Shown here one piece after another: positions 26,524 through 34,092 of a stretch of 64,000 bases of DNA. Under the pieces are notes generated by a model. That model searched no databases, was not told the DNA's origin, and saw only the letters and a list, made by a program, of their open reading frames with translations. A program made the position numbers and the translations under genes. The DNA lies in the NCBI RefSeq assembly GCF_000821305.1, contig NZ_CCXK01000017.1, positions 746,159 through 810,158 of the forward strand, written 5' to 3'. Positions within the stretch are counted from its first letter, which is position 1. Each line of letters starts with the position of its first letter. The stretch comes from Clostridium culturomicium (GTDB lineage: Bacteria; Bacillota; Clostridia; Clostridiales; Clostridiaceae).

Positions 26524-27498
26524 ATGGCATTTAAGCTGAAAACTTATAAAATTAATAATAATTCTAACAAAACAATAGGTGAAATTTATGATGAATACTT
26601 GGATTATTGTAAAAGTATTGGTCAAAGAAAAGGAACAATAGATAGTAAAATACGATTCGGAAAATATGAATTAACTAAATTAGTGAATTTGAATGATAAT
26701 GTATCTGAATTAACATATAAGAAGATACAAAATTATATTAATGGGATGATAAATCAAGGATATAAAGGTAATACTTATCAAACTTTTGTAATTAAGCTAA
26801 AGGCTTTTTTAACATACTGTTTTAATAGAGATTACCTTGAAAAATTTGAAGTTAAAATACCAAATATATTATTAGAGAAGAAAGAAATATATACAGAAAC
26901 TGAAATAAATAAATTACTAAAAAAACCTAACTTAAACACATGTGTAGTGGGAGATTACAGAAGTTGGGCTACTGTTAATTTTTTACTTGGAACAGGTTGC
27001 AGAAGTACAACATTACTAAATGTACATGTAAAAGATATCGATTTTATTAATGATGCAATTAAATTTAGGCATATGAAAACTAAGAGACAAGTTATTGTAG
27101 TGTTACCTAATTCTCTTAAAGTAGTATTAAAAGAATATATTGCTAACATGAACTTAAAAGATGATGATTTCTTATTTCCTAAACTAGATGGTACCCAAAT
27201 GTCTTATGATACACTACATCAAAATTTAGTATGTTATTTTAAACATTGTAAAGTTAAGATGAGGGGCGTTAATACATTTAGAAATACTTTTGCAACAATG
27301 TTTATAAAAAATGGTGGAGATATATATCGCTTAAAAGCATGCTTACACCATACAAAAATATCAACCACGGAAAGGTATGTCAACCTACTACCTATAGATA
27401 TTTCTGATGATATATTACAATATAATCCTCTCGATGTTATTTCTAAAGATAATAGAAAAATTACATTAATTAGAAATAATAGAAAAGGAGGAAAGTAA
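26524..27498 (+). CDS. Tyrosine recombinase / phage integrase
   Basis: The 324-residue protein has an amino-terminal SAM-like arm/core-binding domain (about 15-115) and a catalytic domain with Arg160 (GTGCRSTTLL), Lys185 or 187, Arg253, His276 and the nucleophile Tyr285 (STTERYVNL). At the HxxR box the first His is Asn250 (NTFR), a substitution tolerated in some family members. I use ATG 26524 because GGAGTG stands six bases before it. Its place directly behind a host gene and ahead of phage genes marks the left end of the element. The next gene follows after two bases. Confidence 0.9.
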   Translation: MAFKLKTYKINNNSNKTIGEIYDEYLDYCKSIGQRKGTIDSKIRFGKYELTKLVNLNDNVSELTYKKIQNYINGMINQGYKGNTYQTFVIKLKAFLTYCFNRDYLEKFEVKIPNILLEKKEIYTETEINKLLKKPNLNTCVVGDYRSWATVNFLLGTGCRSTTLLNVHVKDIDFINDAIKFRHMKTKRQVIVVLPNSLKVVLKEYIANMNLKDDDFLFPKLDGTQMSYDTLHQNLVCYFKHCKVKMRGVNTFRNTFATMFIKNGGDIYRLKACLHHTKISTTERYVNLLPIDISDDILQYNPLDVISKDNRKITLIRNNRKGGK

Positions 27499-27500
27499 CC

Positions 27501-27911
27501 ATGTCTGGATTTACACTAATTAAAAATGAAATTATAAAAAACACTAATATTTCAAGATCAGTTAGGTTATTTGCCATAGAGTTATTAAGCAGATGCTATA
27601 ATGATAAAACTTCTTGTTATCCATCTCAAGAAACTTTAGCAAAAGACATGGGAGTTTCAGTGAGGACTATCCAACGTTGGGTTAAGATATTAAAAGAAAA
27701 TAATATAATTCGTGTTATAAGGCGTGGTTTTAACAAGACGAATGAATACTTTATGTTAATGAAACAAAAGGTTATAAAAGGCGTTACAGAGGTTAAAAAG
27801 GCAATGAATAAAGCACATAAATCATATACGAAGGCTAAAGGACATTTCAATAATTATAATCAAAGAACATATGATTTCAATGATTTAGAAAAAGGTCTGC
27901 TTCAATATTAA
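27501..27911 (+). CDS. Helix-turn-helix protein of the replication-initiator type
   Basis: The protein opens FTLIKNEIIKNTNISRSVRL and holds a winged HTH, CYPSQETLAKDMGVSVRTIQRWVKIL, the HTH_36-like domain found at the start of many plasmid and phage replication proteins. Only 136 residues are present, so it has no separate catalytic or oligomerisation domain. It is coupled to the integrase through a shared AGGAGG, which suggests a regulator or directionality factor. A strong terminator follows. Confidence 0.72.
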   Translation: MSGFTLIKNEIIKNTNISRSVRLFAIELLSRCYNDKTSCYPSQETLAKDMGVSVRTIQRWVKILKENNIIRVIRRGFNKTNEYFMLMKQKVIKGVTEVKKAMNKAHKSYTKAKGHFNNYNQRTYDFNDLEKGLLQY

Positions 27912-27914
27912 CAT

Positions 27915-27952
27915 AAAAAAAGAACCTCCGTTGGTTGCAACAACAAAGGTTC
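27915..27952 (-). terminator. Minus-strand intrinsic terminator
   Basis: On the minus strand GAACCTTTGTTG pairs with CAACGGAGGTTC and is followed by seven T. It would stop a leftward transcript from the 28.0-28.3 kb region. The plus strand has no T run here. Confidence 0.6.
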
Positions 27953-28067
27953 AAGACAATTTAATACTTCCGTAAAGCATTAACACCTATAATTATTATA
28001 TCATATTTTTAAAAAGATATACAATAGTAGGTTTATTTGTCATGTTTAAATTTAAATGATTTTATAA

Positions 28068-28137
28068 GGTTACAGATAGAAATTAATATGTAAGTTAAAA
28101 TATTTACATATTAATTTGTGTTTGTAACCATTTTTTT
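28068..28137 (+). terminator. Large hairpin terminator of the integrase operon
   Basis: GGTTACA and TGTAACC (28068-28129) close a stem whose inner part AATTAATATGTAA pairs with TTACATATTAATT. ATTTTTTT follows on the plus strand. Confidence 0.75.
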
Positions 28138-28257
28138 ACTTTGGAATATAATATCGCGACTATAATGTCGTATCAGTCGTGACAATAGTATCATGAGTGG
28201 ATATGACAAAATAATCGTAGTAAGAATTAAAAGTTATTAAGAATTAAAAATAACAAT

Positions 28258-28326
28258 CTATATAGAGTGCAGCTTTGTAATTAAAGAAAAACATAAAGAC
28301 AATAGCTTCCAGAATTTTTGACTCAT
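28258..28326 (-). CDS. 22-residue hydrophobic peptide, possible type I toxin
   Basis: On the minus strand GGAGGTGG precedes ATG 28326 and a frame of 22 codons, MSQKFWKLLSLCFSLITKLH and two more residues. The peptide is hydrophobic with basic residues, like small membrane toxins. A minus-strand terminator lies about 300 bases downstream. No antisense RNA promoter could be proven, although a TTGACT with a TATAAT-like box occurs on the plus strand near 28352. The open frame may also be chance. The stretch 28138-28257 shows no other gene. Confidence 0.25.
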   Translation of the reverse strand: MSQKFWKLLSLCFSLITKLHSI

Positions 28327-28379
28327 CTCAACCACCTCCATTTAAATAATTGACTATTTATAGTATAATTATAAAAAAG

Positions 28380-28736
28380 ATGGATTTAAGAGTGGAAAAT
28401 AAAATTAAAGAATTGGAAAAACAAATAGTTAATGAAAAGGGGAGTAGTAAAATATATAGTTTAATGGGAGGTGCTTATGGATTATAGAGAAATAGAACCA
28501 TACAAAGATAAGAACAATAGTCCTATACAAGAAGAAGATTTTATTAGAAAATGAAAAAGTTTGTCAGGCTCTTAACTGTGACAATGGAACGTTGTTATAT
28601 GAATAATTAGTGTGGGATTACAACAAATGTAAGTTAGAATTAGCTAATGAACCAAATTATCCAGACTCATATAATAATGATGAGGTAGAGATTATAAGTT
28701 ATAATAAAGCTGTAGGATTATTAAGAAGTATATAAT
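28380..28736 (+). pseudogene. Eroded small-gene region
   Basis: ATG 28380 opens 35 codons ending in the ribosome site and start of a second frame, ATG 28477 (GGGAGGTG before it), of 25 codons. Beyond its TGA the same region reads on in other frames, KILLENEKVCQALNCDNGTL, then after TAA, LVWDYNKCKLELANEPNYPD and KAVGLLRSI. The codon use looks like coding sequence with stops and a frame change, so I take it for a decayed phage gene. The two short ORFs could still be made. Confidence 0.3.
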
Positions 28737-28751
28737 TAGGGAGATGGGTGT

Positions 28752-29315
28752 ATGTATTGTAGTAAATTATTTAAAGAAGAAAACACTGTTTTTATGATGG
28801 ATGATACGGGGACAAAATTAAATTTAGAAGATGATAGAGTTGTATATAAATATGAGAAAGTTAATGATGTTGAAGTTAAGGATATGATAGCTCAATATTT
28901 AGGGAAAGATTTTGAAAAAATAATTAAAGAAATCGAAGAGTTGGTTGATAAGTATAATATAGATTACTTTATGTGTGGAGAAGGTAAAGAAGTGTGTCAA
29001 GGTTCTTTAGCCCTTGTTTACAATATAAATAATAGAAATTCTTATATAGATTGTGATTTAAAAGTATTTGTAAATCTTGATAACAATTGCAGGGAAGCTG
29101 ATAGAATTAGATATATGATTAAATTTTACGCTGGATCAACTGGAAATAACTATGGGTTTGATTTCTATAAATACTTCACTTATGATGATTTTTATATAAT
29201 AAAGAATGAGTTAGAAAAGTATTTTGCATCTAAGGAAAGCGAAAGTAGTGATATAGGAATAATCAATACCTGTTCAAGTAATATATCAAGAAGAATAAGT
29301 AGTTATTATAGATAA
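28752..29315 (+). CDS. Unrecognised 187-residue accessory protein
   Basis: Acidic, soluble-looking protein with no membrane segment. CGEGKEVCQGSLALVY in the middle and RRISSYYR at the end are the most distinctive parts. TTAGGGAGATGG lies just before the ATG. I know no family for it. It belongs to a run of small plus-strand genes between the integrase operon and the repeat field. Confidence 0.55.
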   Translation: MYCSKLFKEENTVFMMDDTGTKLNLEDDRVVYKYEKVNDVEVKDMIAQYLGKDFEKIIKEIEELVDKYNIDYFMCGEGKEVCQGSLALVYNINNRNSYIDCDLKVFVNLDNNCREADRIRYMIKFYAGSTGNNYGFDFYKYFTYDDFYIIKNELEKYFASKESESSDIGIINTCSSNISRRISSYYR

Positions 29316-29364
29316 AATATGCAATTTGTAAGATTATTGAAACGGAGGAAATGAGGGGATATAT

Positions 29365-29640
29365 ATGCCATATAGAATTATGAGAACAGAAGAAGAATTT
29401 ACGGATAATTGTCCGTGTGCTTATGAAATTTTAGATTACATTGACACTATAGATACAGATGTTAGATGGTGGTTTGATGTAGCCTACAATCAAGATTTTG
29501 GTAAAAGATATAGTACGATTTTTAAATCATATGCTACGGACGAATATAAAGACTATATTTTGTCAATAGAAAGTAAATTTATAAATGATAAGTGGGAACA
29601 TAAAGTATTTAAAAAAGTAGATGGATTAACTGCAAAGTAG
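29365..29640 (+). CDS. Unrecognised small protein
   Basis: 91 residues, acidic and aromatic-rich (DTDVRWWFDVAYNQDFGKRY), with CGGAGGAAATGAGGGG before the start. No domain recognised. It is likely co-transcribed with the zinc-knuckle gene that follows, ending in a common terminator. Confidence 0.55.
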   Translation: MPYRIMRTEEEFTDNCPCAYEILDYIDTIDTDVRWWFDVAYNQDFGKRYSTIFKSYATDEYKDYILSIESKFINDKWEHKVFKKVDGLTAK

Positions 29641-29680
29641 CTATTCATAAAAACGAGTTTTAAATAGGGGAAGGTGTAAA

Positions 29681-29857
29681 ATGAAAAATACTATTAATTG
29701 TGAAATATGTGGAAAAGAAATCGGATGGTATGACAACAAAGAAAGAATTATAAATATGTATCCACCAAAAGATGAATGTGATGTTGAGTATATTGGAAGA
29801 AGCATTATAGCTAAATTTACTTGCTGTAATAAAAAGCAATGTGTAGAAATGAAATAA
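29681..29857 (+). CDS. Small Cys-rich (zinc-knuckle) protein
   Basis: 58 residues from ATG 29681 with AGGGGAAGGTG upstream. CEICGKEIGW forms a CxxC knuckle and FTCCNKKQC a second cysteine group, so one zinc site is probable. Phage-encoded small zinc proteins of this kind usually have unknown roles. A clear terminator stands eight bases after the stop. Confidence 0.6.
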   Translation: MKNTINCEICGKEIGWYDNKERIINMYPPKDECDVEYIGRSIIAKFTCCNKKQCVEMK

Positions 29858-29864
29858 TTAGTTT

Positions 29865-29890
29865 AAGAGGGGTTTAACCCCTCTTTTCTT
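29865..29890 (+). terminator. Intrinsic terminator
   Basis: GAGGGGTTTAACCCCTC is a perfect hairpin followed by TTTTCTT. Confidence 0.88.
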
Positions 29891-30122
29891 AATTGGAAAA
29901 CAATTATAAAGATGTTAAAATAGCATTTACCTTATAATTAGATATAAATATACTGGTATCTACAATTAGATTGAAAATCTCAAAGAAAGTTAGATATAGA
30001 TTATGTTAAATATTATGTTTTAATTGTGGGGTTGAGTAAATAATAATGGCAGATTTATCGTTCAACTAAAACTTGAAATATCAGAAAATGAAAATAGAAA
30101 AGATTTTAGTTTTAGTGAAAAA

Positions 30123-30602
30123 ATGAAATGGGCAGGAGAGCTGAAGAAAGAATATAGTAAGATTGCAGAAAAGAACATGAAGGGTGGTAAACTCCTTGTC
30201 AATATTGACGGAGGGTTAAGTAATAAAATCGATACTAGAGAACAAGTAGCAAAAGACCTTGATATTTCAACGGGTACACTTGCTAAAGCTCAATACATAT
30301 ACAATAATGCACCTGAAGACATGATTAAAGATTTAGACGATGAAAAGCTATCAATTAATAAAGCCTATAACACTCTAAAAGCACAATTGCAGGCTGAGAA
30401 AGATAAGGCAAATCAATTAGAACAGAAACTTAAACAAGAGCAATCTAAACCACCTAGAGTTGAAATTAAAGAGGTTGAAGTTGATAATACTGATTATACA
30501 ATTGTTAAAAAGGCACAACAACTAGAAAATATATTAAACGAGTTGTTCAGTTGTTTATTTTCAAACAATATAGAAGATGAAAGTAAAAGTAATTTATGGT
30601 AA
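30123..30602 (+). CDS. ParB-like protein lacking its N-terminal domain
   Basis: Residues 35-70 (DTREQVAKDLDISTGTLAKA, then KLSINKAYNTLKAQ) form the HTH of clostridial ParB-like proteins, followed by a coiled coil and a short end. The usual ParB nuclease/CTPase domain is absent. In frame upstream of ATG 30123, from 30036, more of the family sequence can be read (LEISENENRKDFSFSEKMKW), but without ATG, and the 30123 start has no ribosome site. The gene is thus probably a truncated remnant; a shorter DNA-binding protein is possible. It stands next to the repeat field at 31 kb. Confidence 0.52.
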   Translation: MKWAGELKKEYSKIAEKNMKGGKLLVNIDGGLSNKIDTREQVAKDLDISTGTLAKAQYIYNNAPEDMIKDLDDEKLSINKAYNTLKAQLQAEKDKANQLEQKLKQEQSKPPRVEIKEVEVDNTDYTIVKKAQQLENILNELFSCLFSNNIEDESKSNLW

Positions 30603-30635
30603 TATATTTATATAAATAAAAATGGGGGTTAAATC

Positions 30636-30899
30636 ATGGGAGAAAAGTTGAGTGTTGAAGAAATAATTAAACATAACCTTGATGACATAAAATTAAGTGA
30701 TATGATTATTTTGAAATGGCTTTATGAAGGCAGAGATATTAGTAATTTAAAGTTAGAAATTGCAACTAGGCATAGTCGTATATGTTACTTAAAATATTAT
30801 TGTAAAGAAAATAATTTAAAATTTGAAGATTATTATACAGATAGGTTAAGCAAGAGTTTGCCTAGGTATAGTATGCAACAAGCATTGCGTGATTTATAA
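30636..30899 (+). CDS. Small HTH-like protein, unknown
   Basis: 87 residues, helical and charged: LSVEEIIKHNLDDIKLSDMI, then RHSRICYLKYYCKENNLKFE. GGGGG precedes the start. A DNA-binding role is possible from the helix pattern but not shown. A perfect 19-bp hairpin terminator follows 37 bases after the stop. Confidence 0.5.
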   Translation: MGEKLSVEEIIKHNLDDIKLSDMIILKWLYEGRDISNLKLEIATRHSRICYLKYYCKENNLKFEDYYTDRLSKSLPRYSMQQALRDL

Positions 30900-30936
30900 A
30901 TTAATCATTATTTTCGATATAGAAAATGTCGGTAAA

Positions 30937-30995
30937 AAACTCTAAATTACTTACGATATTAAGAATAAATAACGTAAGTAATTTAGAGTTTTTAT
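30937..30995 (+). terminator. Terminator with perfect 19-bp stem
   Basis: AAACTCTAAATTACTTACG (30937-30955) and its exact reverse complement (30973-30991) are followed by TTATTATTTT. The right arm motif CGTAAGTAATTTAGA recurs in degenerate form through the next 500 bases. Confidence 0.85.
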
Positions 30996-31003
30996 TATTT
31001 TGC

Positions 31004-31792
31004 ACTCAATGCCACTAGGAAGATTTAGAAATTGTCGTAAGTAAATAAGAAAACTATCAAAAAGTTACCTTTAGTACTCAATGCCATCAGCTAAATATGT
31101 ACAACGTAGTAATATCAATAACTTGAACAATGATTTTATTCAATACCACAGGGCTTTTAATGGACTTTAAATAAGAAAGTACGACATTTCCTATACTTTG
31201 AAAGCATTAAAAGGTATATAAATTGATAGTGAAAGGTAGCTTTTGATAGTCAGGGTGTACAGATTGATAGTGAAATTCAACTCAAAACCACAGTCTGTAA
31301 TTTATCTTGGTCGGTATTTTATCGTAAGTAAATGAGAATTTGTACTCAATACCACTAGTAACTATCAAAAAGTTACGTTATAAAGTCTATAATTTCAAAA
31401 AATAACGTAAGTAATCTAGAATTTAACCTCCAATCTGTAGGAAATTTCGGTAATTTATCGTGTTTTTGCATTCAATACCACTAGCGATAACGTAAGTAAT
31501 TAAGAAAATAGATAAAATGCCGACCTTGTGGTATTGAATGAAATTTGTTATTAAGTATTGAATTAAACATACCGTAATTGTGGAGATAAACTACCTTGAT
31601 TGTAGCTTTAAGAGATTGAAATTTATTTAAAATAGCATGTCTTAGTAAATATATCAATGTTTTATCGGAAGTTTATGGATTGTACTTATATAATTTCATT
31701 ATATTTTAATAAAATTAGCCACAATCAAGGTATGTTTTTATGTTAAAGTCCACAATTGAGGTATAGTTAGAATTTTGAGTGAGGTATTGAAT
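31004..31792. repeat. Noncoding field of interspersed degenerate 15-mers
   Basis: No gene fits 30996-31826. The 15-mer A(C/T)TCAAT(A/G)CCACTAG occurs at 31004, 31076, 31138, 31344 and 31470 on the plus strand, with a variant at 31280, inverted at 31525 and partially inverted near 31555 and 31782. A second motif, CGTAAGTAA, occurs at 31036, 31323, 31406 and 31491, and ACTATCAAAAAGTTAC at about 31053 and 31360. The spacing is irregular. It could be a replication origin, a partition site or a regulatory array; it is not CRISPR-like. Confidence 0.62.
31571..31762. repeat. Four copies of a 13-mer in both orientations
   Basis: ACCGTAATTGTGG (31571), ACCTTGATTGTAG (31592), CCACAATCAAGGT (31719) and CCACAATTGAGGT (31750) are variants of one 13-mer. 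The first two are inverted relative to the last two and enclose about 115 bases of AT-rich DNA. Binding sites of a protein that loops DNA are one reading. Confidence 0.45.
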
Positions 31793-31796
31793 AAAA

Positions 31797-31820
31797 ATAA
31801 GACCATGACTACATATGGTC
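31797..31820 (-). terminator. Minus-strand terminator after the Mrr-like gene
   Basis: GACCAT and ATGGTC (31801-31820) form the stem; on the minus strand TTATTTTTATT follows. Confidence 0.68.
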
Positions 31821-31826
31821 ACAGTC

Positions 31827-32456
31827 TTAACTAATATTCTTATATAGTTTAGGAATTCCAGCTAAAGCATATACACGGTAAGCGTCTATGTTTAAACATA
31901 TCTTTAGTAAGTCATCAATATCTAAAATTTCAATGTTTATATTTGCTATTTTACTATTATTAATACTGTTGCAAGTAGTAATTCCATTTTGATTAGATCC
32001 ATGCAAAGTTACTAAAATTCCATTGGATACATTATTTTCAATCATTGCTCCACAAAGTTTTTGAATTATTGGTCTTCCTGGTATTCCTTTATCTGACTTG
32101 AAATGTTTGCATTCAATATAGATTTCTTTGCCATCTTTCCAAAGGATACAATCTCTTCCACCATCATTGCTTTTAGGTGTGACTATATATCTATTATTAT
32201 CAGACAAGGCTAATAATCGTGCAACAAAATATTCAAACTCTCTATCGGTCATGTCAATAATACGACGATGTATATAGATTAAGTCGCTTTCGATTAAACT
32301 TCTTGTTTTGATATTTTTGGGGGTATCAATTTTAACATAATTCCCGTGTTTTCTAATCATATATGAATTATAAAATAAATAAATAATTAAGATTATAATT
32401 AATGCTAAGACGCTGAAGATGATTAAGGTTTTACCAATGTAAGAAAATAAAAACAT
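31827..32456 (-). CDS. Membrane-anchored Mrr-like restriction endonuclease
   Basis: The first 30 residues form one membrane helix (TLIIFSVLALIIILIIYLFY). A PD-(D/E)xK nuclease domain of the Mrr_cat type follows: MTDREFEYFVARLLAL, then NDGGRDCILWKDGKEIYIECKHF with Asp102, Glu115 and Lys117 as probable metal and catalytic residues, then IQKLCGAMIENNVSNGILVT. Mrr-type enzymes cut modified or foreign DNA. The membrane anchor suggests action on entering DNA, so superinfection exclusion is a fair inference. It lies last in the leftward lysogeny block, with its own terminator. Confidence 0.76.
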   Translation of the reverse strand: MFLFSYIGKTLIIFSVLALIIILIIYLFYNSYMIRKHGNYVKIDTPKNIKTRSLIESDLIYIHRRIIDMTDREFEYFVARLLALSDNNRYIVTPKSNDGGRDCILWKDGKEIYIECKHFKSDKGIPGRPIIQKLCGAMIENNVSNGILVTLHGSNQNGITTCNSINNSKIANINIEILDIDDLLKICLNIDAYRVYALAGIPKLYKNIS

Positions 32457-32515
32457 ATATCCTCCTAAGAATTAATAATTGCTTTAAATACATATGATAT
32501 AAATTTAATAATATT

Positions 32516-32553
32516 CATAAAAATAAAGGTCACAACTAAGCACAACCTTTATT
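32516..32553 (-). terminator. Minus-strand terminator after the coiled-coil gene
   Basis: AATAAAGGT (32522-32530) and ACCTTTATT (32545-32553) pair; on the minus strand TTTTTAT follows. The stem overlaps the end of the gene. Confidence 0.6.
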
Positions 32554-32883
32554 AAATATGTATTTTAAAATTAAGTCCTCTAGATTCTTTATGTAATTAT
32601 CTCTCTCATGTCTAATTTTATCTATTTTGTCTATTTCAAGTGTCATAGAATTTTTAAGGTCATCAAGGGCTTTATCAATTAATTCTTTTATTATTACTTT
32701 AAACTCTTTTAATAATTCATCATTTGAAGATTTTTGAGTCTCTTTTAATTCCTCTAAAAATTTATTGTTCATAATCCTAATGTCACGTAGTAGTTCAGTT
32801 TTAAATACAAACATTTCAATTTGATTCTTGGCATATAGTTCTCTCATTAAATCTTCTTCAGTTTGGTTTTCTTTATTATCCAT
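32536..32883 (-). CDS. Coiled-coil protein of the lysogeny module
   Basis: 115 residues, strongly helical, with heptad-like Leu/Ile spacing throughout (FKTELLRDIRIMNNKFLEEL, then LLKEFKVIIKELIDKALDDL). AGAGGTGAT lies before the ATG on the minus strand. There is no DNA-binding motif. It sits between the repressor and the Mrr-like nuclease, each with its own terminator. Function unknown. Confidence 0.55.
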   Translation of the reverse strand: MDNKENQTEEDLMRELYAKNQIEMFVFKTELLRDIRIMNNKFLEELKETQKSSNDELLKEFKVIIKELIDKALDDLKNSMTLEIDKIDKIRHERDNYIKNLEDLILKYIFNKGCA

Positions 32884-32901
32884 TTATAATCACCTCTAAT
32901 T

Positions 32902-32934
32902 TAAAATAAAAGGCTATTCATTGATTGAATAACC
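32902..32934 (-). terminator. Minus-strand terminator after the repressor gene
   Basis: GGCTATTCA (32912-32920) pairs with TGAATAACC (32926-32934); on the minus strand TTTTATTTT follows. Confidence 0.7.
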
Positions 32935-33146
32935 TAATCCTTCTTAATCCATTCAATTTTATAACCAATAATATCAGCTATTTCAAGAACTTCACTATAT
33001 TTTAAAGCCTCTTTTCTAATCTTATTACTTAAATTTTGCATAGTGTAATCACAGCCATTTCTTCTATTAAGTTCTTCAGCTATTTGAGTAATTGTCCACC
33101 CACTCGAAACTATATAACCTTTGATTTCTTCTTTTAGTCCCATCAT
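32934..33146 (-). CDS. Small Cro/CI-like phage repressor
   Basis: The protein (about 70 residues) reads MGLKEEIKGYIVSSGWTITQ, IAEELNRRNGCDYTMQNLSN and EVLEIADIIGYKIEWIKKD, an HTH protein common in Firmicutes prophages. With the ribosome site GGAGGTG at 33149-33155, the paired ATGs at 33146 and 33143 are the better starts than 33161. It is transcribed leftward from an intergenic region holding repeated 20-bp palindromes, opposite the rightward early genes, the usual layout of a lysogeny switch. Confidence 0.75.
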   Translation of the reverse strand: MMGLKEEIKGYIVSSGWTITQIAEELNRRNGCDYTMQNLSNKIRKEALKYSEVLEIADIIGYKIEWIKKD

Positions 33147-33203
33147 AACACCTCCTATCATACAGTATACATATAGATTTAATTATGTGCAAATAAATTT
33201 AAA

Positions 33204-33298
33204 ATTAAATCTATAAATTTAAAACTAAGTATTGACATATTAAATCAATAGGTTTAATATTAAATTAAAGATAAGAATATTAAATAAATAGATTTAAT
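33204..33298. promoter_or_regulatory. Three repressor operator-like palindromes
   Basis: ATTAAATCTATAAATTTAAA (33204), ATTAAATCAATAGGTTTAAT (33239) and ATTAAATAAATAGATTTAAT (33279) share one 20-bp imperfect palindrome, spaced 35 and 40 bp. A half site ATAGATTTAAT lies at 33173. They fill the space between the repressor gene and the early genes and probably bind the repressor. Confidence 0.6.
33232..33260 (+). promoter_or_regulatory. Early rightward promoter
   Basis: TTGACA (33232-33237), a 17-bp spacer and TAATAT (33255-33260). The middle palindrome covers the spacer, so bound repressor would block it. Confidence 0.65.
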
Positions 33299-33314
33299 AA
33301 GGGGGATATAAAAA

Positions 33315-33584
33315 ATGAGTAAAAATGTATTTAAAAAATTAAGTGAGATTAAGGAAATAGTAAGTTGCTTCATGGTAGACGAATTTGAGCAAGGCAGCAA
33401 TATAATTCTAGTTAATAAGGGTGACGAAGATGATGTAACCTTTATAGATGATATTGAGAGTTATAGCTGGAAAGGAAATATGCTAAGGATTGCTGGAAAA
33501 GAGATGAAGATAAATTCTCTTAAGGAGTTAGGGGGTTTTGGAGAGAGCTTAGACTTAGGGGAATACATATTACAAGTTCTATAA
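33315..33584 (+). CDS. First early gene, small acidic protein
   Basis: 89 residues, acidic, with a beta-rich pattern (GDEDDVTFIDDIESYSWKGN). AAGGGGGAT precedes the start. It is the first gene of the rightward early transcript, a place where phages often encode Cro-like or antirepressor proteins, but no HTH is visible and I cannot name it. Confidence 0.52.
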   Translation: MSKNVFKKLSEIKEIVSCFMVDEFEQGSNIILVNKGDEDDVTFIDDIESYSWKGNMLRIAGKEMKINSLKELGGFGESLDLGEYILQVL

Positions 33585-33600
33585 TCAAATGGATAATAGG

Positions 33601-33668
33601 TTCTTTGAAAATTGAATAGTACAGTGTTTACAATATATGTTATAATTATTTCATAATAGTATTATATT
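33601..33668 (+). repeat. Leader repeat, copy 1 (boxA-like start and TATAAT)
   Basis: TTCTTTGAAAATTGAATAGT opens a 68-base block shared with 34093-34160. The first 22 bases are identical in both copies, and TATAAT is conserved at 33641. TTCTTTGAAAA resembles the boxA of rRNA leaders. Confidence 0.6.
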
Positions 33669-33697
33669 TTTTATTAAGTTTAAAAAGGAGAAATATT

Positions 33698-33973
33698 ATG
33701 ACATGTGCTAAATGTAAACAGAAATTTTCATATAAGGATATTTTAAAAGCCATTATGTGCTATAAGTTAATCTGTAAAAACTGCAAAAAAAAGTATAAAG
33801 TTCCTGCCTTATATAGATTAACAATTTCTATACTTTTTGCGTTGCCAGTATTTTTTCAAATTTATTTAATAAATATTTTTAGCTACTATGTAATTATAAT
33901 GTATTTAGGGTACTGCATAGTGGTTGTATTAATAAGTTCTTTATTTGTTAAATTTATTGAAGAACAATCTTAG
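33698..33973 (+). CDS. Small zinc-ribbon membrane protein (CxxC-20-CxxC type)
   Basis: The amino terminus carries CAKC (residues 3-6) and CKNC (26-29), separated by 19 residues, followed by a basic stretch and two membrane helices. This fits the family described as cxxc_20_cxxc proteins, whose function is unknown. AAAAGGAG precedes the ATG. It lies between a boxA-like leader and a terminator whose arm is complementary to that leader. Confidence 0.62.
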   Translation: MTCAKCKQKFSYKDILKAIMCYKLICKNCKKKYKVPALYRLTISILFALPVFFQIYLINIFSYYVIIMYLGYCIVVVLISSLFVKFIEEQS

Positions 33974-34010
33974 ATTATTATGAAGAAAAATTAAATATTA
34001 AATCATATGG

Positions 34011-34050
34011 AATACTGTACTATTCAAAACTGAATAATACGGTATTTTTT
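34011..34050 (+). terminator. Intrinsic terminator complementary to the leader repeat
   Basis: AATACTGTACTATTCA (34011-34026) pairs with TGAATAATACGGTATT (34031-34046), then T. The left arm is the reverse complement of the leader segment GAATAGTAC(A/G)GTxTT. Confidence 0.7.
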
Positions 34051-34092
34051 ATTTCGCAATTTGTAGATATTGAGAATTAAATAGAGAATTTG

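Noticed and set aside
31004..31560. Repeated 15-mers taken as a CRISPR array
   Set aside because: Repeats are too short and degenerate, spacing is irregular (62-206 bp), orientation changes, and no cas genes are near.
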